Shown here in pieces: positions 16,929 to 24,491 of a stretch of DNA of 59,037 nt. The position numbers and the translations under genes were made by a program. The DNA is from Betaproteobacteria bacterium. Lineage in GTDB: Bacteria; Acidobacteriota; Terriglobia; Acidiferrales; UBA7541. The notes under the pieces were generated by a model that had not been told where the DNA came from, searched no databases, and worked only from the letters and a program-made list of their open reading frames with translations. Positions within the stretch are counted from its first letter, which is position 1. Every line of letters starts with the position of its first letter. The stretch covers positions 1-59,037 of the forward strand of contig CAJCHZ010000050.1 of NCBI GenBank assembly GCA_903970165.1, given 5' to 3'.

Positions 16929-19900
16929 ATGAATGCCCCGAACAAACTGAAACGACGCGACTCCGGCATCGCCCTGCTTACCACTATGCTTTTGATGTTG
17001 CTGATGTCCAGCCTGCTTGTCGGCTTCATCCTGCTCATCACATCCGGACAGAAGCTCAGCGGCGTCAACAATGACTACAGCAAGGCATTTTATGGGGCGG
17101 AAGCGGCCATGGAGAAGATGACCGCGGATATCGGCACGCTTTTCGACACAAACTATTCGCCGAGCGGCCCTCAAATCCTAGCGCTCGAAACAACTCCCCC
17201 CGCTCTTAGCGGCATTAACTATGTCCAGGCCAATGGAAGCAGCGGCTACGTCATCAGCTTTGCGACAGATGGGAGCGGCAACCCTCTAGCCACCACCAAC
17301 GTTATTAACTCCGGCGCGTACCAAGGCATGACGGCCCTGCAGACGCTGTATACCCTCAACGTAACGGCGCGCACGGTGGCTGGCTCCGAAGTCAAACTGC
17401 AACGCACGACGCAGACGGTCGGTATCCCGGTGTTCCAGTTCGGTGTGTTCTCAACGACCGACATGAGCTTCTTCGCCGGCCCGGTTTTCAACTTTGGTGG
17501 CCGCACCGCTACGAATGGAAATCTGTTCCTTGCCGCCAATCCCGGTCCGCTCACTCTCTCTGAGCCTGTCACGGCTTATCTGAACGTAATTCGGACGAAC
17601 CTCTCTAATGGCTATTCGACGGCAAGCTCCTACAACGGTACGGTCAACATCTTCAATGGCAGCGGCACCCGCCCCTTGGCTGAGACGGAAGGAAGTTTGG
17701 TGGGAACGATAGGCTCAGCGACAAATAGCAGCTGGCCGACGATTTCCCTAGGCAGCGCCGATTACGCCGGCAACCTGCGAAATGGCGCGACCGGTGCGGA
17801 CCAGTTGAATCTCGGCATCGTCGTTCTCGGCAACGGCACAACCCAGCCCATCGACATGATACGCAGGCCGGTCGTCGGCGAGAGCAGCACGATCACGAAC
17901 CTGCGATATTTCGCCCAAGCCAGCGTTCAAATTCTGCTTTCGGATAATCCGAACGACATTATGTCGTTGCCCTGCGTCGACACGTCAACGCAACCCGTTA
18001 ACTTGGCGCAACTCGCGACACCGGTTTCGACCTGGACGGCCCTGGGGGGTAATCCAGCGGCTCTCTACACGAAAATGAACGCCAATAACACTGCGGGATA
18101 CAACACGCCCCCGGTGCCGTTGGCGGCCTCGGGCGCCGCCGTTGGCGCCACCGCTTACAACCCCAGCGGAACTACCGGCGACGGTTACTGGTTGCCGACG
18201 CCGAGCGGCGCGGGTTACAGCGTCGCCTCGGGTCTGCCTATCATCCATGGCTATATCAAAATCAGCGTTCAGACTGCCTATGGCAATCCTTGCGGCACCT
18301 GGAAAGACGTGACCCTCGAGGTGCTGGGTTACGGCTATGCGGGCCGGAACATCAATCCAATGACTCTGACCGCCGGCCAATACGGAACCTCCGAGCCGCT
18401 GCTCTCCCTGCCCACGACGATTACAAGCGAGGTGGCAGCTCCCACAGGCTCCGGGGCGACCGCAACCCCTTGCCCTGACGTTCACCCGAACGCAATCATC
18501 CGTCTCGAGCGTGTTCGTGACAATCCGTCAAACTGGTCAACAACCAATCACTGCGGCACTCTAAACAGTGCCACGCCCGCCAGCCAGGTTTACCCCACCT
18601 ACCCGGCTGACTACTGGCCAAACACTTTGTTCGATGCGCGCGAAGGCACGCTCCGCGACGTTGCCCCCACCGGCAACCTGGGCACGATTGGCTATACGAC
18701 AATGCCTACTCTGAGTGGCGTCATGCGCTACATCGAAGTGGACGCCAAAAACCTGGCTGCCTATCTGGCCGGAACCGGCGTCTATGCGGCAGGATCGGGG
18801 CACCTATCCTATGACTCGGTAAACGCGCCGAACGACTACCTCCTCTACATCTCGGACCGGCGCGGCAACTATTCTTCGGGTACTCTAACCAACGCTTGGC
18901 CACCGCTTTCTCCCAGCGGCCATGAGACCGGCGAATATGGCTGGGACGATTTCGTGAACGCCGCCAGCACAAACGGTTGCCCGAACGGAACCCAGGATAC
19001 GGGCGAAGATTTGGACTCACTCGGCACCTCGGGCTTCTATACCTATGGGCAGAACCCGACCTATGTCATGGACGCAGGCGCCGTGACCTCCACGATGAGT
19101 TCAACCACGGTGGCCAGCACCCTAAGCTACGGCCAATACGGGATGTACAGCCTGGCTGCTCCGGGAAACCTCTATGGCGCCTCGACAACCAATGCCATCA
19201 CGGCTAATCCGGGTTGCGTGGTAACTTCACCTTCCACCATCTGGCCGATGTCCTACGTGGTCCACGCTAATGAGGCGCGTGAAAACCCAAATCCTTTCTT
19301 CCGCAGTGCCGTCAAGATCGTGGACGGCAACCTTCTGACGGGGCTCGGAACCTGCCCCGGTTCTGTTCCGTGCGGACTCTCGATTGCCACGGAAAACCCC
19401 GCTTACATCCAAGGCGATTTCAACGGCAATTCCGCCGGCAATGGCTTTAGCGATCCGAACGTGGCCGCATCCGTCAACTCGGATACGCTGACATTCCTGT
19501 CCAACAACTTCAGTGACGTGAACTCGTTTGCCTTTCCCTATGTGTTCACCAGCGCAGGCGGCGCAAACGTGCGCTACTCCACTACGACCTGGTACCGGGC
19601 CGCGGTCATGGCCGGGAAAGGCATCTCCTTCCCTCAGCCGACTGGTTACTCGACTGCAGATGACTTCGGCACCGACGGCGGCGTACACAACTTCCTCCGT
19701 TACATCGAAAACTGGGGCGGCCAGACCGTCAACTATCGCGGTTCCATTGTCAGCATGTACTACAACCGCCAGGCGATCGGCGTGTACAAGTGCTGCACCA
19801 CGGTTTACGGAGCGCCCACCCGCGGATACAACTTTGATACGGAGTTCCTGACGCCGTCTTTGTTGCCGCCGCGCACGCCGCTGTTCCGCGACGTAAATAC

Positions 19901-19937
19901 CACGGGCTTTACACAACTTTTGCTCCCGACTCAGTAG
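16929..19937 (+). CDS. Very large PilX-like minor pilin
   Basis: Protein of 1002 residues whose N-terminus is a PilX/GspK-type prepilin: basic leader (KLKRRDSG) then IALLTTMLLMLLMSSLLVGFI. Position +5 is Thr, not Glu. In GspK/PilX-type proteins the lack of Glu(+5) fits placement at the pilus tip. EAAMEKM marks the early alpha-spine. The remaining 850 or so residues are Gly/Asn/Ser/Thr/Tyr-rich, apparently beta-structured, with scattered cysteines suggesting extracellular disulfides. PilX is usually under 200 residues, so the long exterior part is unusual and could be an adhesive or cargo module. No PilY1 gene follows. AGGAG precedes the ATG, and a strong terminator ends the operon. Confidence 0.75.
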   Translation: MNAPNKLKRRDSGIALLTTMLLMLLMSSLLVGFILLITSGQKLSGVNNDYSKAFYGAEAAMEKMTADIGTLFDTNYSPSGPQILALETTPPALSGINYVQANGSSGYVISFATDGSGNPLATTNVINSGAYQGMTALQTLYTLNVTARTVAGSEVKLQRTTQTVGIPVFQFGVFSTTDMSFFAGPVFNFGGRTATNGNLFLAANPGPLTLSEPVTAYLNVIRTNLSNGYSTASSYNGTVNIFNGSGTRPLAETEGSLVGTIGSATNSSWPTISLGSADYAGNLRNGATGADQLNLGIVVLGNGTTQPIDMIRRPVVGESSTITNLRYFAQASVQILLSDNPNDIMSLPCVDTSTQPVNLAQLATPVSTWTALGGNPAALYTKMNANNTAGYNTPPVPLAASGAAVGATAYNPSGTTGDGYWLPTPSGAGYSVASGLPIIHGYIKISVQTAYGNPCGTWKDVTLEVLGYGYAGRNINPMTLTAGQYGTSEPLLSLPTTITSEVAAPTGSGATATPCPDVHPNAIIRLERVRDNPSNWSTTNHCGTLNSATPASQVYPTYPADYWPNTLFDAREGTLRDVAPTGNLGTIGYTTMPTLSGVMRYIEVDAKNLAAYLAGTGVYAAGSGHLSYDSVNAPNDYLLYISDRRGNYSSGTLTNAWPPLSPSGHETGEYGWDDFVNAASTNGCPNGTQDTGEDLDSLGTSGFYTYGQNPTYVMDAGAVTSTMSSTTVASTLSYGQYGMYSLAAPGNLYGASTTNAITANPGCVVTSPSTIWPMSYVVHANEARENPNPFFRSAVKIVDGNLLTGLGTCPGSVPCGLSIATENPAYIQGDFNGNSAGNGFSDPNVAASVNSDTLTFLSNNFSDVNSFAFPYVFTSAGGANVRYSTTTWYRAAVMAGKGISFPQPTGYSTADDFGTDGGVHNFLRYIENWGGQTVNYRGSIVSMYYNRQAIGVYKCCTTVYGAPTRGYNFDTEFLTPSLLPPRTPLFRDVNTTGFTQLLLPTQ

Positions 19938-19960
19938 AACGCAGCCAACTGCTGCTACCC

Positions 19961-19997
19961 AAACCGGCCCCGATTCTCTCGGGGCCGGTTTCTTTTT
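19961..19997 (+). terminator. Strong intrinsic terminator of the minor-pilin operon
   Basis: A perfect 13-base stem (19961-19973 with 19979-19991, core ACCGGCCCCGA) closes a 5-base loop and is followed by CTTTTT. It lies 24 bases after the PilX-like stop. Confidence 0.95.
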
Positions 19998-20091
19998 GGC
20001 TGAAGTTCAGGCGGGAAGAAGAGGAGGGAAAGTAGCGAACAGTGTCATGACCCGCATACCCCAGCTCCGCAAACCCAACCCTGAGTGAGGT

Positions 20092-20349
20092 CTACGATCC
20101 CGGGAGTAGCCTTGTCGTGAAGCTGGTGTTTACAGGAGGCACTTCGCAGGTTTGCAAAGGCGGCCAGCCCGCGTCGGTGGTGGGATTGCGGCAGAGGGAT
20201 GTGATGGCCGGGCTGATGAGCGAGGGATAGACGGGGTTGTCGAGCGGCTCTGCGTAGACCTGATAACTGTGCCCCACGGGTAAGTGAGCAATTACATAGT
20301 TGACGGCAGTGCCAGAGCTGAGAAAGCTGTGTGAATTTTCATGGGCATT
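20092..20349 (-). pseudogene. C-terminal remnant of a matrixin-type secreted protease-like protein
   Basis: Reading the minus strand from an in-frame stop at 20350-20352, about 85 residues are open to a TAG at 20092. They include SSGTAVNYVIAHLPVGHSYQ, VYAEPLDNPV, SLCRNP and VPPVNTSFTTR. This resembles the C-terminal end of acidobacterial matrixin-like proteins (Y-x-VYAEP, two Cys, VNTxFTTR) as I recall them. There is no good start codon and no catalytic HExxH, and the homology begins at a stop codon, so it is read as a decayed fragment. Family assignment is tentative. Confidence 0.4.
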
Positions 20350-20480
20350 TTATGTGATTGAAAATAAAGGCGATATTTCTCGGAAAGAAACGGACCGCGC
20401 GCTCAGGGGGCGCGGCCCCAGGGTACTTTGGGCCGATTTCGGAGTCATGAGGCTTCCGTTCTGGAACTGAGGCTTGTTCC

Positions 20481-20511
20481 AAAACGGGAAGCGGGGCGCA
20501 TCCCGTTTTTT
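20481..20511 (+). terminator. Hairpin with T-run
   Basis: AAAACGGGA (20481-20489) pairs with TCCCGTTTT (20501-20509) around an 11-base GC-rich loop and runs into TTTTTT. The A-run on the left would let it work in both directions. No intact gene ends just upstream on the plus strand, so its target is unclear. Confidence 0.55.
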
Positions 20512-20518
20512 CGGCATT

Positions 20519-20546
20519 TTGTATTTAACCGAATAGTTAAACACAA
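20519..20546. promoter_or_regulatory. TTTAACC-type dyad 1, upstream of ECF sigma operon
   Basis: TTGTATTTAACC, spacer GAAT, then AGTTAAACACAA: 12-base arms with 10 complementary positions. The same arm sequence and the same 4-base spacer recur in the perfect palindrome at 56362-56395. Centre-to-centre distance to the second dyad is 40 bases. Form and spacing suggest a dimeric repressor operator (TetR or ArsR type), but this is unverified. Confidence 0.5.
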
Positions 20547-20558
20547 GGCTCCTTCGCG

Positions 20559-20586
20559 TTGTATGTAACTGGCCGGTTAAATAGGT
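20559..20586. promoter_or_regulatory. TTTAACC-type dyad 2, upstream of ECF sigma operon
   Basis: TTGTATGTAACT, spacer GGCC, then GGTTAAATAGGT. The left half matches the left arm of dyad 1 at 10 of 12 positions, and the right half carries the canonical GGTTAAATA. It lies about 110 bases before the sigma-factor start. Confidence 0.45.
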
Positions 20587-20692
20587 CGCCAAAACAGGCA
20601 ACGTATTCATTCTTCGGTGAACCAAATCACTTGCTGTGCCGTCTGGCAGATGTACGGGGAGGGCGAGCGCACCTGGCTCGCACACGAGACCA

Positions 20693-21277
20693 ATGCAGGA
20701 GCTGGTTCTGATCCAGCCAAGCCGCACCGTCGAAGACGAGTTGGCGCAGGAGCAGGCTCATGCTGCCCTTCGTCGCGAATTCGAGAAACGACTTGCGGAA
20801 TGCGGCCCGCTGGCGTTTCGAGTGGCGCGCGGAGTCCTACGCAACTCGGCGGATGCGGAAGACGTGGCCCAGGAAGCCATCTTGCGGGCTTATCGGCGTT
20901 TCGAGCGTTTGCGCGACCGTGAGCGGTTTCGCAGCTGGCTGGTACGCATCGCGTTTCGCCTGGCAATTGACCGGACGCGTTCTTCGAAGCGGCGCGAAGT
21001 GCGGGAAACGCTCTGGTCGCAAGCGGCGCCGCGGCCTTCGACGGAAGATTTGGCGGCGAGCAGCGAGTTTCAAGAGCATCTCGACCGGGCCATGGAAGAG
21101 CTTCCTGAGAAACACCGGCTGGTCCTTTTGCTTGCGGCGATGCAAGGGCACACGCTCGAAGAAGTTGCGGCGATGCTGGGCCTTCCGTTGGGAACGGTGA
21201 AATCGAGATTGTTTTTTGCACGAAAGCAGTTAGCGGAGAAATTGCGATGCCGTGTGAAAACTATCGAGAAGCGCTGA
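20693..21277 (+). CDS. ECF-type RNA polymerase sigma factor
   Basis: Extracytoplasmic-function sigma factor of 194 residues. Region 2 shows DAEDVAQEAILRAYRRF and FRSWLVRIAFRLAIDRTR. Region 4 has LPEKHRLVLLLAAMQGHTLEEVA followed by the helix-turn-helix LGLPLGTVKSRLFFARKQL. The ATG at 20693 gives the usual length and is preferred to an in-frame ATG at 20636, which would add 19 non-homologous residues. No strong ribosome site is visible. The 3' end overlaps the anti-sigma gene by 31 bases, so the pair is cotranscribed. The two dyads about 110-170 bases upstream may control it. Confidence 0.9.
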   Translation: MQELVLIQPSRTVEDELAQEQAHAALRREFEKRLAECGPLAFRVARGVLRNSADAEDVAQEAILRAYRRFERLRDRERFRSWLVRIAFRLAIDRTRSSKRREVRETLWSQAAPRPSTEDLAASSEFQEHLDRAMEELPEKHRLVLLLAAMQGHTLEEVAAMLGLPLGTVKSRLFFARKQLAEKLRCRVKTIEKR

Positions 21278-21966
21278 TCGAAGCGGCTGCCGCCGGCAAT
21301 GCTCCCGCGCGCGAACTCCGCTTGCACCGGGACTCCTGCGCGTCTTGCCGCGCTTCGTTCGACGAAGAAAGACAGCTGTTCGCCGCCATTGACGCGGACT
21401 TGCGCGCAGCCGTCAATTCGGAGATGCCTCCGGCTTTTTTCGCTCGCGTCCGCGCCCATCTTGATATTGCGGCAACGCCCCGGCCCCGCTGGATGCCGTC
21501 GCTGATTTTTGCCAGTGCGGCCGTGGCGGTTGTGTTCCTCTTGTTGGTTGCCATTCATGCGCTTCATACGCCGGGCAAAGACTTGGTCCGACAGCTTCCC
21601 GTGGCGCTTCTCACAACTCCATCCCGCGAGACGCCTGCGGTTCCTGGGAGGCAGGATGCGGCCGGGTTGCCGGCAAGGGCCGCCTCGCATCCGAATCGCG
21701 TGCCGGCATTGCGAAATGCAGGTGCGTTGCATGGCGCCGCTTCTACCTCTATTCAATTGGAGGTCATCGTGCCGCCAGACGAGCGCCAAGGGCTCACCCA
21801 CTTCATTGCGACGATGCAAGAGGGGAGAGACCTCACCGTCGCTCCTGCTCCAAACATGAAAGACGAACGAATGAGCATGCCTTTGTTGCAGATCGCAGAG
21901 CTGGAGGTTCAACCGCTCGAAATGGATAAGAGCGACGTACCCGATTCCAAAAAAGAAAAGCAGTAG
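21247..21966 (+). CDS. Membrane anti-sigma factor with zinc-finger-like domain
   Basis: Protein of 239 residues. The N-terminus carries an H-x3-C-x2-C motif (LHRDSCASC), as in ZAS anti-sigma domains, and one transmembrane segment lies near residues 82-102 (LIFASAAVAVVFLLLVAIHAL). The periplasmic half is low-complexity. It overlaps the sigma gene by 31 bases, the usual arrangement for an anti-sigma that holds its sigma factor at the membrane until a signal arrives. What the periplasmic part senses is unknown; the secreted protein encoded 39 bases downstream is a possible partner. Confidence 0.8.
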   Translation: MPCENYREALIEAAAAGNAPARELRLHRDSCASCRASFDEERQLFAAIDADLRAAVNSEMPPAFFARVRAHLDIAATPRPRWMPSLIFASAAVAVVFLLLVAIHALHTPGKDLVRQLPVALLTTPSRETPAVPGRQDAAGLPARAASHPNRVPALRNAGALHGAASTSIQLEVIVPPDERQGLTHFIATMQEGRDLTVAPAPNMKDERMSMPLLQIAELEVQPLEMDKSDVPDSKKEKQ

Positions 21967-22005
21967 TAAATAGCCGTTCAAAATCGTAACCAAACGGAGG
22001 ATCGA

Positions 22006-22596
22006 ATGAGAAACGGTAAAATCCAAATCGCGTCGCTCTTGATGCTCGGCCTGCTTTCGCCGGCCGTCGTAGCGCAGGACAAGCCAAAGCCAGACGAAAA
22101 AGACAGACCTGAAGTGCAAACCACACCCATTAAGGTTCAGATCGTGTTCACGGAGTTTGAGGGGGAGAAGAAGGTCAAGAGCCTGCCGTATTCGATTTAC
22201 ATAAACGCGCAGAACGCGGGCGAGGTAAAATCGTGGGTGAAATTCCGAATCGGAAGCCGCCTGCCCATCTATATAGGCAAAAATGAAATGCAATACATTG
22301 ACGTGGGCACGAATATGGACGCACGATCCGCATACACGAGCGATGGCCACGTACTGCTTTACATAACGCTGGAGCGTTCCTGGGTGGACGGAGAAGTTTC
22401 TGTCCCGATAACGAAAGCGGACGCTTCCCCGACTGACGCCCCCGCGGGCCATTTCCAGGAGCCCATTATCCGTGGCTTCAAGTCGGAGCTCGACTTAAAG
22501 TTACGCGAAGGACAGCCCGTTGAGAGCACGGTGGCGACCGATCCCGTCAGTGGCAAGGTGGAGAAGGTGGAGATCAGCTACACTGTCGTGAAATAG
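22006..22596 (+). CDS. Secreted protein of unknown function linked to ECF sigma pair
   Basis: Protein of 196 residues with a clear Sec signal (IQIASLLMLGLLSPAVVAQD). It then has a charged linker and a beta-rich domain (KVQIVFTEFEGEKKVKSLPYSIYIN, WVKFRIGSRLPIYIG, MQYIDVGTNMDA, HVLLYITLERSW). The pattern resembles a conserved acidobacterial exported family, but I cannot name a function. GGAGG lies before the ATG, 39 bases after the anti-sigma stop, so it is probably the third gene of the operon and either a target or a sensor partner of the sigma/anti-sigma pair. Confidence 0.7.
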   Translation: MRNGKIQIASLLMLGLLSPAVVAQDKPKPDEKDRPEVQTTPIKVQIVFTEFEGEKKVKSLPYSIYINAQNAGEVKSWVKFRIGSRLPIYIGKNEMQYIDVGTNMDARSAYTSDGHVLLYITLERSWVDGEVSVPITKADASPTDAPAGHFQEPIIRGFKSELDLKLREGQPVESTVATDPVSGKVEKVEISYTVVK

Positions 22597-22608
22597 CCTT
22601 CTCTGAAA

Positions 22609-23523
22609 TTAATTTTGACTCAGCACGCTTCTTAGCGCGGCCGCTAAATCCGGGTGGTGAAAAACATAGCCGAGTTGTTGCAGTTTTTGTGGAAGGACGC
22701 GCTGGCTTGATAGGAGCAGCGCGTCGGCCATTTCGCCGAGCACGAGGCGCAGTGCGAATGCCGGGGCCGGGAGCAGCGCCGGGCGATGGATCGTGCTGGC
22801 AAGAATTTTTGTGAAGTCCGCGTTCGGCACCGGTTGCGGAGAGATTACGTTGATTGGCCCGCGGACGTCTCCCTTTTCCAATGCAAAGCGCAGAATTTCG
22901 ATTGCGTCTTCCAGGGTGACCCATGACATCCACTGCTTTCCGGAGCCCAACTTTCCACCGGCGAAAAGCTTGAACGGCAGAAGCATTGGCGGAAGCGCGC
23001 CCCCGTCTTTTGATAAGACAATTCCGAAACGCGCACACACTACGCGGATCCCGATGGCCTCCGCTTTTACGGCTTCCGCTTCCCAATCCTTTCCCAGGTT
23101 GGCAAGGAAATCGCTTCCTGGCTGGCTTTCTTCCGTCAGAATTTCGTCGCCGCGATTGCCGTAGATTCCCGTTGCTGACGCTGACACCAGGACTCTGGGC
23201 CGCGCGTTCATCTTTGCGAGGGCGTGGACAAGCGCGCGCGTTGTATCAATACGGCTGGCGTGGAGTTGTGCTTTGCGCTCGGCGCTCCAGCGACCATCGG
23301 CAATGGAAGCACCCGCCAGGTTCACCACGGCGTCCGCGCCGACGGCTGCGCCGCCTAGCTCTCCTGTTGCTGGATTCCAGGCTACGTCGAAACCGTCTTT
23401 TGATTCGCCTTTGGCGGCGCTCTGTGGACGAACGAGGCGGCAAACGGTATGGCCGTCTTTTGCCAAGGAGCGCACAAGGGCGGTGCCTACCAGTCCACTG
23501 GATCCTGTGACCAGGATTTTCAT
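22609..23523 (-). CDS. TIGR01777-type NAD-dependent epimerase-like protein (YfcH)
   Basis: Extended short-chain dehydrogenase of 304 residues of the TIGR01777/YfcH group. The Rossmann motif is TGSSGLVGTALV at the very N-terminus, followed by VNLAGASI, SASATGIYGNRGDE and WEAEA. The C-terminal domain has RVLPQKLQQLGYVFHHPDLAAALR, the usual tail of the group. The ATG at 23523 puts the Rossmann loop at the expected position; a longer reading would add 27 unrelated residues. Substrate not known for this family. It converges tail-to-tail with the ECF operon. Confidence 0.85.
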   Translation of the reverse strand: MKILVTGSSGLVGTALVRSLAKDGHTVCRLVRPQSAAKGESKDGFDVAWNPATGELGGAAVGADAVVNLAGASIADGRWSAERKAQLHASRIDTTRALVHALAKMNARPRVLVSASATGIYGNRGDEILTEESQPGSDFLANLGKDWEAEAVKAEAIGIRVVCARFGIVLSKDGGALPPMLLPFKLFAGGKLGSGKQWMSWVTLEDAIEILRFALEKGDVRGPINVISPQPVPNADFTKILASTIHRPALLPAPAFALRLVLGEMADALLLSSQRVLPQKLQQLGYVFHHPDLAAALRSVLSQN

Positions 23524-23544
23524 GTGAGCTTGCTCGATTCTTCC

Positions 23545-23577
23545 GTTCTGCTGCCTGAACAGCTGGCTGTTCAGAAC
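23545..23577. repeat. Nested inverted repeat in the divergent moaD/epimerase gap
   Basis: CTGAACAG-CTGG-CTGTTCAG is a perfect 8-base-arm hairpin (23555-23574), nested in a second possible pairing of GTTCTG with CAGAAC. It lies 32 bases upstream of the epimerase-like start. It could be an operator or a hairpin in its leader. Confidence 0.4.
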
Positions 23578-23741
23578 GCTACGCAAGCTCCAGCCCGCGG
23601 TCAAGTTTCAGAAATCTTCAAAATAGCCTGCCTCTGCGAAACCGCCGAATTTAGGACAGGTTCGCTGGGTTAGTGGAGGTCACGGCGCGGACTATGGCTC
23701 GTTGCAGTCTCGCGGGTTACAATTCCCTGGTGACTCTTCCC

Positions 23742-23996
23742 ATGCAGACGGCGCGCGTTAAAGTGCTTTTCTTTGGCCGGCTAAAGGAGATTGTTGGGCG
23801 GGCCGAAGATTCGGTTGAGCTCCCTGACGGCGCGCCGATTGAATTTCTTTTTTCACGTTACGGCGCGGCGCATCCGGAACTTACGCCGTTTCGAGCTTCG
23901 CTGGTGGCTTCGCGCAATCAGGAATTTGCCGCGTGGAGCACGCCCCTGCATTCCGGCGATGAAGTCGCATTCCTGCCGCCTGTCAGCGGCGGTTAG
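23742..23996 (+). CDS. moaD: Molybdopterin synthase small subunit
   Basis: Ubiquitin-like sulfur carrier of molybdenum cofactor synthesis, 84 residues. Recognisable parts are VKVLFFGRLKEIVGRAEDSVEL and the C-terminal LHSGDEVAFLPPVSGG, ending in the Gly-Gly that is adenylated and thiocarboxylated. The start may be ATG 23742 or an in-frame GTG at 23730; neither has a clear ribosome site. It is followed after five bases by moaE, its partner subunit. Other cofactor genes are not in the window. Confidence 0.88.
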   Translation: MQTARVKVLFFGRLKEIVGRAEDSVELPDGAPIEFLFSRYGAAHPELTPFRASLVASRNQEFAAWSTPLHSGDEVAFLPPVSGG

Positions 23997-24001
23997 TTTA
24001 A

Positions 24002-24484
24002 ATGGCCATGAAGAAAGCTCCCCAACCCGATCTGCTGGCTCTGGTGCTCGATCCCATCGACCACGTCTCCATTACCCAGCATGTGCGAGCTGCTGAGGAT
24101 GGAGCCGTGGTGACGTTTGACGGCTGCGTGCGCAATCATTCGCAAGGGCGCGGTACGCTCTATCTGGATTACGAAGCGTACGAGACCATGGCGCTCGCGA
24201 AGATCCGGGAAATCGCCGAGCAGCTACACGAGAAATTTCCGATTCACCTTGTGGCCATCGTACACCGGCTTGGGCGGCTGCAGATCGGCGAAACCAGCGT
24301 GTATATTGCGGTCAGCTCCGAGCACCGACCGGCGGCTTTTGAGGCTTGCCGCTATGCGATTGATACGCTGAAGCGCACCGTTCCCATCTGGAAGAAAGAG
24401 TACTTTGAGGATGGCGCCGTGTGGGCCGACGGCGAAATGCCTCCTGCCCCTCCGGAAACACGGGCCGCGAATCCTGCATCTTAG
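24002..24484 (+). CDS. moaE: Molybdopterin synthase catalytic subunit
   Basis: Large subunit of molybdopterin synthase, 160 residues, which inserts sulfur from MoaD into precursor Z. Motifs are GAVVTFDGCVRNHSQGR, LDYEAYETMA, HRLGRLQIGETSVYIAVSSEHR, AFEACRYAIDTLKRTVPIWKKE and the family-typical EYFEDGAVWADGE. The conserved lysine pair WKKE is present. It sits immediately after moaD, and a VWFA protein gene starts eight bases after its stop. Confidence 0.93.
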   Translation: MAMKKAPQPDLLALVLDPIDHVSITQHVRAAEDGAVVTFDGCVRNHSQGRGTLYLDYEAYETMALAKIREIAEQLHEKFPIHLVAIVHRLGRLQIGETSVYIAVSSEHRPAAFEACRYAIDTLKRTVPIWKKEYFEDGAVWADGEMPPAPPETRAANPAS

Positions 24485-24491
24485 TGAATCA

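Larger units (their letters stand above)
19998..20692. other. Intergenic stretch with gene remnant, hairpin and dyads
   Basis: About 700 bases without an intact gene. It contains the protease remnant (20092-20349), a hairpin with a T-run (20481-20511) and two TTTAACC-type dyads (20519-20586) in front of the ECF sigma gene. A 125-codon open frame on the minus strand (20350-20727) has no recognisable protein features and is not called. Confidence 0.6.

Noticed and set aside
20350..20727. 125-codon minus-strand frame before the ECF gene
   Set aside because: It covers the dyads and a hairpin and shows no protein family features.
21070..22452. 460-codon minus-strand frame opposite the anti-sigma and secreted genes
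   Set aside because: The plus strand has coherent sigma, zinc-finger and signal-peptide features with ribosome sites; the minus frame has none.
23524..23741. Possible molybdenum-cofactor riboswitch before moaD
   Set aside because: The gap has a simple hairpin closer to the divergent gene but no multi-helix conserved structure that I could recognise.
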